Origin: Pragia fontium DSM 5563 = ATCC 49100
Lineage (GTDB): Bacteria; Pseudomonadota; Gammaproteobacteria; Enterobacterales; Enterobacteriaceae
Reading direction: 5' to 3'
Length of the DNA stretch: 64,000 bases
NCBI RefSeq assembly: GCF_900112475.1
Contig: NZ_FOLW01000004.1
Span: 1-64,000, forward strand
Made by a program: the position numbers and the translations under genes. The notes under the pieces are model-generated. The model worked only from the letters and a program-made list of their open reading frames with translations, had not been told where the DNA came from and did not search any database. Positions 7,379 through 15,794 of this stretch are shown piece after piece; the stretch's first letter is position 1, and every line of letters starts with the position of its first letter.

Positions 7379-9187
7379 CTATTCCGGCTTATGCAGTTTT
7401 CCGTGGCTGCAACCGCAGCGTAAAACCGGGTCAAAGGTTTTTTGCTGATGGAAGTCAATCACGCCTAAATCGGTAATCGCATAGTCAGGTATGGCAGTAA
7501 TCTGTAAACAGCACATATAGAACAGCGGATCCGGTAGATCGCAGCCCAGCTCTCTGGCAAGTTGCAGTAGTTTCTCTTCTTCTGCCGCCATCAGTTCAGG
7601 CTCAAGGTCAGACACAATACCGCAGATTGGTAATGGTAAGAAACCAAGAATTTGTCCATCACGTACGATAACCTGTCCACCGCCATTCTCTGCCAGATGG
7701 TTAATGGCCATTGCCATATCTTCAGAGTTGGTGCCGATACAGATCACGTTGTTATCATCTGGGGCACAGGAACTGGCCATCGCACCGGCTTTCAGTTTCC
7801 AACCGGAGCAGAAACCAACGGCAGGTTTGGTGGTGGTTTTACCAAAGCGTTCAACGACTGTTGCATACAGTACGTCGTTAGCTATGTCAGGCATCACTAC
7901 GCCATTAACTACGTCCAGCTCTACGTTACGGCCTTTACGGACAAACGGTACGTTAAAGTCAACGTCCAGCGATAGGGCGTGAACGCGCGTTGCATCCAGC
8001 GTGGTGCGAACTTTCATATCATCGGCTGATACCGGGTTTAGCTTCATGCTTTGCAGCAGCGTGGCGCTACGTACCGGCGGTTGCAGATCGTAAGCCATTT
8101 TACCTGCTTCTACGGTTAGCTTACCTTTGGCAATCACCGTATCTATTTCAAATTTGCACAGGTCTTCTACCAATAAAATATCGGCAAAGCGTCCCGGGGA
8201 GATTGAACCCACTAAATGATCGATACGATAAGCTTCAGCCGAGTTGATAGAACCCATCTGAATCGCAGTCATTGGATCAACGCCGCAGGAGATAGCCATG
8301 CGGATTAACTTGTCCATATGACCATTAGCCATAATATCGGAGGCAATAACGTCATCAGTACAGAAGCTGACGCGACGAGAAATACGTGGATTCAAATGGG
8401 TAACAATCTTCAGGTTTTCACGCATAAAGTGTGAAATGGAAGATTCACGAATCAGCACATACATCCCTTTACGGACTTTTTCCATCATCTCTTGATGATC
8501 ATAGCTTTCGTGGTCAAGGCGTAGACCGGCACACAGCACGGAGTTCAGCTTTTTACCGCGGGTCATAGGGGCACAGCCGAATACCGGTAAGCGGTTCTCG
8601 CGCGCCAGCTCAATGGCTTTCATCACGTCGTCGTGCTGATTTTCAACAAACTCGGAAACCGTTTCCCATACGCCGAACACTTCAGGCCACTTCTGCACTT
8701 CACGGTGGGTTTCTGCGGTGACGTTAAAGCCGACGTTACTTTGCGGCAGTGTATAAGGAGTAATAAACGGTAGACCCCAGAATACTTTTAGTGGGCCCAT
8801 ATCGATTTCATCCAGCACTTCGCGGATGCCTTCCAGACCTGCGGTAACCACGTACTGATCCAGACCGGAAATAATACTGGTGGTACCATGAGGAACCACG
8901 GCCTTCGCGAAGCTGGTCATCGATAACTTGCTGCACTCAATATGCAGGTGACCATCGATTAGGCCAGGAACCAAATATTTTCCTTTGGCGTCAATGCGCT
9001 GAGTATTAGGGCCAATATATTCCGAAACATCACCGGTGGCGACGATCTGAGAACGATAAATAGCAACGTCAGCCTGATAGATTTCTGCTGAGTTTACGTT
9101 AACCAATTGGCCATTACAGATAACGAGATCTGCCGGAAACTTCGCCGCGCCGGCATCAATCATTTCACGCAAGTCTTCTTGTAACAT
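7379..9187 (-). CDS. Divergent adenine deaminase-like amidohydrolase
   Basis: Second member of the adenine deaminase family, 602 residues from the ATG at 9187. I chose this start over a GTG nine bases upstream because GGAG is then eight bases away. The overall order of motifs matches ade, but key positions differ. The first motif is GLIDGHLHIECS (H80, H82). The DPHE motif of adenine deaminases is replaced by SGLDQY. E175 is kept (WETV), the His of IDGH is replaced by C205 (FGCAP), and H226 (LDHE) and D278/279 (CTDD) are kept. The C terminus is Cys/His-rich (CCLQ, RCGCSHGK). It follows the adenine-type permease by 17 bp, so both are co-transcribed. It probably acts on a purine or related amino-heterocycle. 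Whether it still deaminates adenine is open. Confidence 0.78.
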   Translation of the reverse strand: MLQEDLREMIDAGAAKFPADLVICNGQLVNVNSAEIYQADVAIYRSQIVATGDVSEYIGPNTQRIDAKGKYLVPGLIDGHLHIECSKLSMTSFAKAVVPHGTTSIISGLDQYVVTAGLEGIREVLDEIDMGPLKVFWGLPFITPYTLPQSNVGFNVTAETHREVQKWPEVFGVWETVSEFVENQHDDVMKAIELARENRLPVFGCAPMTRGKKLNSVLCAGLRLDHESYDHQEMMEKVRKGMYVLIRESSISHFMRENLKIVTHLNPRISRRVSFCTDDVIASDIMANGHMDKLIRMAISCGVDPMTAIQMGSINSAEAYRIDHLVGSISPGRFADILLVEDLCKFEIDTVIAKGKLTVEAGKMAYDLQPPVRSATLLQSMKLNPVSADDMKVRTTLDATRVHALSLDVDFNVPFVRKGRNVELDVVNGVVMPDIANDVLYATVVERFGKTTTKPAVGFCSGWKLKAGAMASSCAPDDNNVICIGTNSEDMAMAINHLAENGGGQVIVRDGQILGFLPLPICGIVSDLEPELMAAEEEKLLQLARELGCDLPDPLFYMCCLQITAIPDYAITDLGVIDFHQQKTFDPVLRCGCSHGKLHKPE

Positions 9188-9204
9188 CCCTAACACTCCA
9201 GTTT

Positions 9205-10536
9205 TTATAAAAAGATATAACGTCCGAGGAACAAAATAGTCATTACTGCGGTACAGGCGGAGATTTCACGCCAGCGCCCGGTGCCCAATTTCATAAATGA
9301 ATACACCACGAAACCAGCGGCAATACCTTCAGTAATGGTGAAGCTAAATGGCATCATCACCGTAGCAACAAAAGCGGGAACGGCTTCGGTTAAATCATGC
9401 CAATCAATACGGGTTAAATCAGAAATCATCAGTACGCCGATATAGATCAGTGCACCGGCGGTCGCGTAGCCGGGTACCATTTCTGCCAGCGGAGAGAAGA
9501 AGATAGCCAGTAGAAATAACAGGCCAACGCCCACCGCCATCAGACCGGTACGACCACCAACGACCACGCCGGAAGTACTCTCGATATAGGCGGTAACCGC
9601 GGAGGTGCCCATATAAGCGCCTCCGACGGAGCTGATGCTGTCAATACACAAAGATTTCTGCTGGTTGGGGTAGCGGCCTTTCTCATCGGCGAGTCCGGCT
9701 CTATCGGTAACGGCAATTAACGTACCGGATGATTCAAACAGGTTAATCAGCATCACTGAAATAATGATACCGGCCAGCGTCATATTAAACGCACCGCTCA
9801 AATCAAGCTGACCAACGACCGGAGAGATATCCGGTGGGGTACTGAGAATACCGTTGTATTGAACGTCGCCCAATAACCAACCAATAAACGTCACTACGGC
9901 AAAGGAGATCAGCACCGCAGCATGTAGACCGCGATAGGCTAGAACAGCAATCAGTAAAAAGCCCAAACTACCCAACGCAAAAGGAATGGATTTAACATTA
10001 CCGATAGTCACCATGGTGTCAGGGTTAGCAACCACAATTCCGGCGTTGTGCAGGCCAATCAGGGCAATTAATAGACCGCAACCGCTGCTGATACCAATGC
10101 GCAATGAAAGAGGGATATTGGAGACCATCCAGTAGCGTACGCGGAAAATGGACAGCAGAAAGAAACCTACCGCACCAAGAAAAACGATGGTCATGCCGGT
10201 TTGCCAAGCCAGTCCCATACCGGCAACCAATACGTAGGCAAAATAAGCATTGATTCCCATACCGGGCGCAACGGCGATTGGTAAATTGGCGATAACGCCC
10301 ATCAGAATACAGCCGACGGCGGTGATAAGCGCCGTGGTGACGAATACGGCTTTCATATCCATACCAGCAGCGCCAAGAATCTGGGGATTAACGAAAATGA
10401 CATACACCATGGTGATAAAGGTGGTGAAACTGGCAATCAGCTCGGTTTTCACCGTGGTACCGTGCTCTTCAAGCTTAAAAATTCGCTGTAGTAGCGAACG
10501 TTTAGCAATGGATGCAGTATCAGCAATATCAGTCAC
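9205..10536 (-). CDS. Adenine/purine permease of the AzgA (NCS2-like) family
   Basis: Inner-membrane proton-coupled purine importer of 443 residues with about 12-14 hydrophobic segments. It is close to E. coli AdeP/AdeQ: FKLEEHGTTVKTE near the N terminus, the TM motif LPIAVAPGMGINAYFA (about 83-98), VNLF/INLFESSGTLI in the centre, and GTSAVTAYIESTSGVV with GGRTGL in the substrate half. The start is GTG with GGAG seven bases upstream. It leads an operon with the divergent deaminase. A PurR operator overlaps its predicted promoter and a strong hairpin terminator sits in its leader, so expression is probably reduced when purines are plentiful. Adenine is the likeliest substrate given the two deaminase genes behind it; hypoxanthine or guanine cannot be excluded. 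Confidence 0.88.
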   Translation of the reverse strand: MTDIADTASIAKRSLLQRIFKLEEHGTTVKTELIASFTTFITMVYVIFVNPQILGAAGMDMKAVFVTTALITAVGCILMGVIANLPIAVAPGMGINAYFAYVLVAGMGLAWQTGMTIVFLGAVGFFLLSIFRVRYWMVSNIPLSLRIGISSGCGLLIALIGLHNAGIVVANPDTMVTIGNVKSIPFALGSLGFLLIAVLAYRGLHAAVLISFAVVTFIGWLLGDVQYNGILSTPPDISPVVGQLDLSGAFNMTLAGIIISVMLINLFESSGTLIAVTDRAGLADEKGRYPNQQKSLCIDSISSVGGAYMGTSAVTAYIESTSGVVVGGRTGLMAVGVGLLFLLAIFFSPLAEMVPGYATAGALIYIGVLMISDLTRIDWHDLTEAVPAFVATVMMPFSFTITEGIAAGFVVYSFMKLGTGRWREISACTAVMTILFLGRYIFL

Positions 10537-10709
10537 TTCGTTTCTCCATAGACTGAAACATCATTGAGTGCTAATCCTTTGAAATTTCATAAAGTTCAAA
10601 AACCAAAAAGCCGCTACACAAAGTGTAGCGGCACAACCGTATCGGTAAGGAATTTTATAAATTAGGATCTAGCGCTTAAAGCGGTCTGGACACAGACCGT
10701 CATTTTGTT
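10537..10709 (-). ncRNA. Candidate attenuator leader or small RNA upstream of the purine permease
   Basis: From the predicted start near 10709 the minus-strand transcript would run about 170 bases before the permease GTG. It contains a 7-bp hairpin (CGGTCTG/CAGACCG, plus-strand 10682-10699), a small ACCG/CGGT dyad, and then a complete intrinsic terminator at 10610-10632. I do not recognise a known riboswitch class. It could be an attenuator or a roughly 100-base small RNA ending at the terminator. Confidence 0.4.
10610..10632 (-). terminator. Intrinsic terminator inside the purine permease leader
   Basis: GCCGCTACAC (10610-10619) pairs perfectly with GTGTAGCGGC (10623-10632) over a three-base loop. 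On the minus strand it is followed by CTTTTTGGTTTTTG. The plus strand has no T-run, so it acts leftward, 74 bases upstream of the permease start. Confidence 0.85.
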
Positions 10710-10715
10710 GCGCCT

Positions 10716-10745
10716 ATCATAGCAACCGATTGCCTAAGATTGCAA
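10716..10745 (-). promoter_or_regulatory. Predicted promoter of the purine permease operon
   Basis: Read on the minus strand, TTGCAA (10745-10740) serves as -35 and TATGAT (10721-10716) as -10, with an 18-base spacer. The -35 lies inside the PurR operator, consistent with repression by steric exclusion. Confidence 0.5.
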
Positions 10746-10754
10746 ACGTTTGCT
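10739..10754. promoter_or_regulatory. PurR operator
   Basis: ATTGCAAACGTTTGCT contains the perfect 12-bp palindrome GCAAACGTTTGC (10742-10753), the core of the enterobacterial PurR consensus ACGCAAACGTTTGCGT. It matches that 16-mer at 13 or 14 positions. It overlaps the predicted -35 of the purine permease operon. PurR with hypoxanthine or guanine would be expected to repress it. Confidence 0.88.
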
Positions 10755-10974
10755 TATAATTTTTGAGATCTTGATGCTATTTCACTCATATCGATGTTTA
10801 TTGGCAAGTAACATGATGAAATTCAAAGCATTGGGTGATTTTTCTTCATCGTGTGGGGATAGATAAGCGACATCTAATGGATTCATCGATATTCTGATGG
10901 TTTATCAACTTCATATAAAACACATATTCTCTGGTTAGGCTGCTCTTATTGTATAAGCTAATGGATTAACCATC
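10755..10974. other. Intergenic region upstream of the VanW gene
   Basis: AT-rich DNA between the divergent purine permease promoter and the VanW-family gene. No ORF and no further operator recognised; it presumably contains the VanW promoter. Confidence 0.4.
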
Positions 10975-11802
10975 ATGAGCAGGCCGCTTTCTTCATATCA
11001 TCCGATTCTTTATTGGTTGCGCGTTAGGCAAAAGCGTCTATTTCGTCAACTGGGTTGGACATTTTCGCCGCGTCGCTATGCCAGTTTGAAAACGCCAGAG
11101 CAGCGACTCGACTATCGCTTTATTAAGCATACTTCTAAGCTGATCCGTCAATTAGGGAGCAGTGATATTGCTCTGCAGCATAACAAAGTGATTAACTTAA
11201 GATTAGCGACGGCGTCGACCAGCGGCATTATTATTCGTCCCGGTGAGTACTTTTCTTTTTGCCGATTAGTTGGCAAACCTACGGCGAAACGAGGATTTGT
11301 TGAGGGAATGGAGCTTTCCCATGGCGAGGCCCGTAGTGGCGTCGGCGGCGGTATTTGTCAATTAAGTAACCTGATTCACTGGATGGCCATTCATTCACCT
11401 TTGACGGTGGTTGAGCGGGCAAATCATAGTTTTGATCCTTTTCCCGATGAAGGGCGGATTCTGCCGTTTGGCTCTGGTGCAGCGATTTTTTACAACTATA
11501 TCGATCTGGTTTTACACAATCCTACACAGGATACTTTCCAGCTTATCTTTAAGGTGGCCGATCATCAGTTAGAAGGGGAGCTGTTGTGTGACCGACCTCG
11601 TGAGGTGAAATATCACGTGTATCAGAAAGCGCACCGATTTGTGCTTATGGGGGGACATGTATATCGTCAGAATGAGATTTGGCGCGATATCTCAACGAAA
11701 GGGCAGGAGCCGATAGTGTTGCAGTCAGAATGCCTTTATCGCAATAACGTAGTGGTAAAATATGATGTTGATACGCAAGAGCTACAGCAGGTCGTTGAGT
11801 AG
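10975..11802 (+). CDS. VanW family protein
   Basis: Protein of 275 residues carrying the VanW domain, recognised by the glycine-rich GVGGGICQLSN motif at about residues 122-132 and the preceding ISGIIIRPGEYFSF-like stretch. The domain was named for an accessory protein of some vancomycin-resistance loci, but its biochemical function is unresolved and it occurs widely in bacteria with no link to resistance. No signal peptide or clear TM segment is visible; the N terminus is basic. The ribosome site is weak. It stands alone between the purine and allantoate loci, and a long dyad overlaps its stop codon. Confidence 0.8.
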   Translation: MSRPLSSYHPILYWLRVRQKRLFRQLGWTFSPRRYASLKTPEQRLDYRFIKHTSKLIRQLGSSDIALQHNKVINLRLATASTSGIIIRPGEYFSFCRLVGKPTAKRGFVEGMELSHGEARSGVGGGICQLSNLIHWMAIHSPLTVVERANHSFDPFPDEGRILPFGSGAAIFYNYIDLVLHNPTQDTFQLIFKVADHQLEGELLCDRPREVKYHVYQKAHRFVLMGGHVYRQNEIWRDISTKGQEPIVLQSECLYRNNVVVKYDVDTQELQQVVE

Positions 11803-11831
11803 GCGAATATTGTTCTCTCGCTCAACGACCT
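11789..11831. terminator. Convergent terminator hairpin between the VanW gene and allS
   Basis: AGGTCGTTGAG (11789-11799) pairs perfectly with CTCAACGACCT (11821-11831). The left arm is part of the last codons of the VanW gene and the right arm is just past the allS stop. No T-run follows on either side, so strength is uncertain, but the position fits a shared bidirectional terminator. Confidence 0.55.
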
Positions 11832-11837
11832 TACTAA

Positions 11838-12776
11838 TTAAGCATGACGTTTAGTTGCACCTGGTGTCACATTTTGTAGAAAACCGTGGATAATAGGGTT
11901 ATCCGATTTAAATAATGAAACGATATGATGAACAATCTGACCGTCTTTTTCATTGTTCCATGCCAGCGAGAGCTGAGAAGGATGGCGACTGTTCTGAATT
12001 GTTTTGGTGATGAGTTGCCCGGAGTTTAAATAAGGCTGACAGAGTTTACGCGGTAGAAAGCCGACGCCGAGGCCGTTAAGGTGGCACTTTAGTTTACTTC
12101 CCAGGTCAGGCACTTTTATCTCTTTTTGACCGGGTAACAGCCATGCAATACGTTTAGTCAGGTTTTTGGACGTATCTTCAATATTGATCGCTGGGTATCC
12201 ACGTAGCATCTCTTCGGTCAGGACTTCCGGCCCTTTGGCTAATGGATGAATAGGGGCAACAACAAATACCCATTCTACGCCGCCCAGCGGTAGAATTTGA
12301 ATATTATTGGACAGCGATTCGCTGCCGGTTGCCCCGATGGCCATTTGACAGTCGCCATACAGTAAGTTATCCCATACTCCCATATAGATTTGGCAGGAAA
12401 CTTGAAATTGGGTGAAAGGGAATTTCTGATGTAGGTAGCTGAGTAGGCCAGCACAAGTATCTTCATCGTAGAGTAGATTGTTCACGACAATATTAACCTG
12501 ACGCTCAATACCATCGGTGATCTGACGAAGTTCATTAGGCACGCTATCCAGCCAAGATAGCCACATTCTGCACTGTTCTAACAAATGAACGCCAGCGGGT
12601 GTTAGTGACACGCTACGGGTGGTGCGTAAAAAAAGCTGGGTACCGACATCATCCTCTAGCGTTTTTATCCGATAGCTGATTGCTGCTGGGGTTTTGTGCA
12701 ATAACTCCGCCGCTTTAGAAAAACTGCTACATTCGGCAACTTTGATGAATGAGCGGATAGTATCGTGATCTAGCAT
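11838..12776 (-). CDS. allS: LysR-type activator of allantoin utilisation, AllS
   Basis: LysR-family regulator of 312 residues (E. coli AllS is about 308). The N-terminal winged helix lies at roughly 5-62 (FSKAAELLHKTPAAISYRIK, then TTRSVSLTPAG). The effector domain keeps AllS-specific stretches such as ERQVNIVVNNLLY, IYMGVWDNLLYG, NIEDTSKNLTKR and GVGFLPRKLC. In E. coli AllS activates the allD operon for anaerobic allantoin use; the gene cluster that follows is exactly that pathway, so the same role is very likely here. It is transcribed leftward, divergent from an MFS gene, across a 468-bp AT-rich gap. No allR repressor is present in the window. Confidence 0.92.
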   Translation of the reverse strand: MLDHDTIRSFIKVAECSSFSKAAELLHKTPAAISYRIKTLEDDVGTQLFLRTTRSVSLTPAGVHLLEQCRMWLSWLDSVPNELRQITDGIERQVNIVVNNLLYDEDTCAGLLSYLHQKFPFTQFQVSCQIYMGVWDNLLYGDCQMAIGATGSESLSNNIQILPLGGVEWVFVVAPIHPLAKGPEVLTEEMLRGYPAINIEDTSKNLTKRIAWLLPGQKEIKVPDLGSKLKCHLNGLGVGFLPRKLCQPYLNSGQLITKTIQNSRHPSQLSLAWNNEKDGQIVHHIVSLFKSDNPIIHGFLQNVTPGATKRHA

Positions 12777-13244
12777 AGTAAGCCTTTATGTTCCGTAACT
12801 GAATAATGACTAATTTGATGTGGCCATTCTCTTAATACCATGAATTTTCGCCTTATTCGCCTAACGAGTGTATTTGTTATGAGGTCAGTTTCAAAGTAGA
12901 TTATTGAGATAAATTTTTTATATTAGTGATTTAACAAGGTAAATCTTAAAATATGTGATCTGATACTTTTTACTGATGTATTTACATTTTTTCATAACCA
13001 TATGATTAGCATGGTTATTAAGTGGTACTTATTTATTCAATTAGTTATGTTGTCATGGCTAAAGTGTAAAATAAATGACTGGCTGTTAAGTCATAATAAT
13101 TGTAAAATTTCTTTAATCAATAATTAATCGTATGGCAATATTTTTTAACTAATCCAGTTTATTATAAAAACTGTGTAATATCGCCGGTATTTCTTAATTC
13201 GTTTTAATTAAACTTCTCCTGCTGAACAGTTATAGCAAGGAGCT
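12777..13244. promoter_or_regulatory. Divergent control region of allS and the MFS gene
   Basis: 468 bp of AT-rich DNA that must hold both promoters. The clearest element is an inverted repeat, ATAACCAT (12994-13001) with ATGGTTAT (13011-13018), spaced by 9 bases, a geometry compatible with a LysR-type (AllS) site. A TGTGA half-site near 12955 is too poor to call as CRP. No ORF seen. Confidence 0.4.
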
Positions 13245-14603
13245 ATGAAAGTGGAAACAAAAAACGCTGTGAAAACAGGATCTTTTTCATTAGATAGTGA
13301 AACAGAAAAAGATCGTATTTATTCCAAAATCGCTTGGCGAGTGATGCCAATATTGCTAATTAGCTATATTGTTGGCTATCTGGACCGGGTAGGGATCTCC
13401 TTTGCAAAATTCCAGATGATGCCGGATTTGCTTGGCGGTAATATCGCTATGGCTGAGTCGGTTTATGGGCTTGGCGCTGGCGTTTTCTTTATCGGTTATA
13501 TTATTGCTGGTGTACCCAGTAATATTTTACTTAGCCGTTATGGCGCCAGAAGAATCATTGCCTTTCTGATGGTGGTGTGGGGAACGATTTCCATGCTAAC
13601 CATGTTTATAACCACCCCTTTACAGTTTTATATTGCCCGTTTTTTACTGGGTATTGCCGAGGCCGGTTTTTATCCCGGTGTGATTCTCTATTTAACTTAT
13701 TGGTTCCCCTCTAGCCGAAGAGCCAAAATGACCGCGTTGTTTGTGTGCGGTATTCCGGTAAGCAATATTATCGGTGGCCCATTATGTGGATGGATCATTG
13801 AGAACTTTGACGGTCTATTTAATTTATCCGGTTGGAAATGGTTATTTTTTGTTAGTGGCCCAAGAGCCGTAATTGTTGCTTTGATTATTTTTCTCTTTTT
13901 GGATAATACCTACAGCAAAGCAAAATGGTTAAGCCCAAGAGAAAAGTCATTAATTGATGATGATATGCAGAAAGCCAAAGTGTCATCAGATAACCAAAAA
14001 GCCCCGGTAAAGGAATGGACCACCCAAGAGATGCTGAAATCCTGGAATTTTAGCAAGATGTGTCTGATCTGTTTTTGTACCGTGATGGGGCAAGGTGGGC
14101 TGGCGTTTTGGGTGCCGACTATTATTAAGGATACCGGTGTGAATTCGGTATTTGAAATTGGTGTGATGACGATGTTCCCTTATATGTTAGCGGTGGTGGC
14201 GATGCTTTGGGCGGCACGTAGCTCGGATAAGCACCGTGAACGGCGCTGGCATATGATTGTACCGTTTTTGATTGCTGCGGTTGCGCTGGTTTGTATCGGT
14301 TTATTCCATGAAAATAAGCTGGTTGTGATGATTACGCTGTCAATTGCGGTCGCGGCAAGTCTGGTGCCTTCTCCGTTATTCTGGAGCCTGCCCAACGCTA
14401 TTTTCACCGGTGGCTGTGCCGCGGCGGGAATCGCCTTGATTAACTCATTTGCCAATATTGGCGGATTTATTTCACCCTATATTATTGGGTATTTTAAAGA
14501 AATAACCGGTACCAATCTGGCGGCCATGAGTGTTTTGGCGGTAATGATGATTTGTGGCGCAATATTAACTTATAGCGTATCGCCTAAGCTGGTCAATAAG
14601 TAA
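13245..14603 (+). CDS. MFS transporter, anion:cation symporter type
   Basis: Inner-membrane carrier of 452 residues with about 12 TM segments. It belongs to the anion:cation symporter (tartrate/phthalate/glucarate carrier) branch, judged by YLDRVGISFAK in TM1, RFLLGIAEAGFYPGVILYLTYWFP and the AISPYIIGYF-like C-terminal helix. It lies between allS and the allantoate genes, so it is a good candidate for import of allantoin, allantoate or another ureide acid. The ribosome site AAGGAG (13237-13242) is only two bases from the ATG at 13245; a GTG at 13251 has better spacing and may be the true start. A good terminator follows. Confidence 0.82.
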   Translation: MKVETKNAVKTGSFSLDSETEKDRIYSKIAWRVMPILLISYIVGYLDRVGISFAKFQMMPDLLGGNIAMAESVYGLGAGVFFIGYIIAGVPSNILLSRYGARRIIAFLMVVWGTISMLTMFITTPLQFYIARFLLGIAEAGFYPGVILYLTYWFPSSRRAKMTALFVCGIPVSNIIGGPLCGWIIENFDGLFNLSGWKWLFFVSGPRAVIVALIIFLFLDNTYSKAKWLSPREKSLIDDDMQKAKVSSDNQKAPVKEWTTQEMLKSWNFSKMCLICFCTVMGQGGLAFWVPTIIKDTGVNSVFEIGVMTMFPYMLAVVAMLWAARSSDKHRERRWHMIVPFLIAAVALVCIGLFHENKLVVMITLSIAVAASLVPSPLFWSLPNAIFTGGCAAAGIALINSFANIGGFISPYIIGYFKEITGTNLAAMSVLAVMMICGAILTYSVSPKLVNK

Positions 14604-14667
14604 CAGATTACAGGTATTAGCCTTGTTGATTGGTTAACCATTTTTACTCAGCGTGTCATAGTTCAAT

Positions 14668-14703
14668 AACCCATCATTTCGGTAAAAGCCGGGGTGATGG
14701 GTT
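14668..14703 (+). terminator. Terminator after the MFS gene
   Basis: AACCCATCA (14668-14676) pairs with TGATGGGTT (14695-14703), with an inner CGG/CCG stem, and runs into TTTTGC. Confidence 0.8.
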
Positions 14704-14757
14704 TTTGCTATTTGGTTTAAGGGGTAGTGCCCATCTAGCATTTTTTTCCATCTAACA

Positions 14758-14785
14758 CGTCATTCCGGTGGTCACCAGGATGACG
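14758..14785. repeat. Small imperfect palindrome
   Basis: CGTCATTCCGGTG (14758-14770) and CACCAGGATGACG (14773-14785) form a nearly perfect dyad. CGTCATTCC...GGAATGACG palindromes of this type are common intergenic repeats in proteobacteria. It lies in the non-coding gap between two convergent units. Confidence 0.45.
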
Positions 14786-14873
14786 GGATTCATCAGTTAT
14801 GATGACATACAGGAGTGAAATACCTGCGCATTGGGTATAACGTTTATCGCATATTACTGTCAGTTAGCCATAA

Positions 14874-14899
14874 AAATGGCCGCACAATGGCGGCCATTT
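14874..14899 (-). terminator. Terminator after allE
   Basis: AAATGGCCGC (14874-14883) pairs with GCGGCCATTT (14890-14899). On the minus strand it is followed by TTATGG after a T-rich end, 22 bases past the allE stop. Confidence 0.8.
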
Positions 14900-14920
14900 G
14901 GCAATTAACGGAATAAACGA

Positions 14921-15706
14921 TTACAGTTCGGCATCCCGGTTACAGTCTTTAGAATAGATATAGCTAAATGGCTGATCGCCAACTGCATAGCCTGCCTGAA
15001 GGCAGTACGCCGCCATAAAGATGTAGTCGCCTTTTTTCACCGGCATCCAGTCATTATCCAGATTGTACATACCCGCACCGGTCAGAATGTAAGCACCGTG
15101 TTCCTGAATATGGGTTTCAATATAGCCGTGGCTGGCGCCTGGTTCAAAGCTCAGGATATGCATATTCATATCAAAGCCCAGATCCTTAGGCAGCAGGTCT
15201 TTCAGAATAACGTTGCTCATGCCTTCATACTGGATGTTTTCCAGATTATTAACGTTATCAGAAACCACGATTGGTTCATGACCGGCCAGCGGTGAATATT
15301 TTCTCTTGTACAGGAACAGTTGGCTGTTTTTACCACCGTTCTCATTTTTCAGATACATCAGCTTGCCCGGTGGGCAATACAGATAACCGCCAGTGCTCAG
15401 ATTGAAGGCTTGATCGCCCGCTGAGGCTTTGACATTTCCGTCGATAACATAAACGAAAGTTTCAACGCCGGCTTCGCCATAGCCCGCTTCATTACGGCCG
15501 TTTGGCTGCATGGTGACGATATAGTCTACGAAAGAGGCACCCAGTTTAGGGGAGGATAAAATGGTAACGTCGCACTCTTCAAATCCGGGAACGATATTTT
15601 TGACTAAACCGTCAGTCGGAATTAACGCATAATTTTCACGTTTAATAACGGCACGGGACGCTAATAAATCCTTTGGATAACCCGTATTGTTATTGAAATA
15701 ACCCAT
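14921..15706 (-). CDS. allE: (S)-ureidoglycine aminohydrolase
   Basis: Cytosolic manganese-dependent bicupin of 261 residues that converts (S)-ureidoglycine to (S)-ureidoglycolate plus ammonia, the step after AllC. It matches E. coli AllE (YlbA) over its full length: MGYFNNNTGY at the start, FDMNMHILSFEPGASHGYIE in the centre and YIYSKDCNRD at the end. The metal site of the second cupin is visible as E197, H199, H203 and Q237 (ETHIQEH and CLQAGY). AGGAG lies upstream of the ATG. It is the last gene of the leftward allC-MFS-allE unit, followed by a terminator. Confidence 0.95.
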   Translation of the reverse strand: MGYFNNNTGYPKDLLASRAVIKRENYALIPTDGLVKNIVPGFEECDVTILSSPKLGASFVDYIVTMQPNGRNEAGYGEAGVETFVYVIDGNVKASAGDQAFNLSTGGYLYCPPGKLMYLKNENGGKNSQLFLYKRKYSPLAGHEPIVVSDNVNNLENIQYEGMSNVILKDLLPKDLGFDMNMHILSFEPGASHGYIETHIQEHGAYILTGAGMYNLDNDWMPVKKGDYIFMAAYCLQAGYAVGDQPFSYIYSKDCNRDAEL

Positions 15707-15794
15707 GACTTACTCCTATCTATCGAACTCTTTTTACTCGATTTAATAAAGAACAAACCGTCTTTATTGCGTTATGACATGTTTATACTTAGCG

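Noticed and set aside
10250-10567. 105-codon plus-strand frame opposite the purine permease start
   Set aside because: It is antisense to a well-supported gene and shows no family resemblance.
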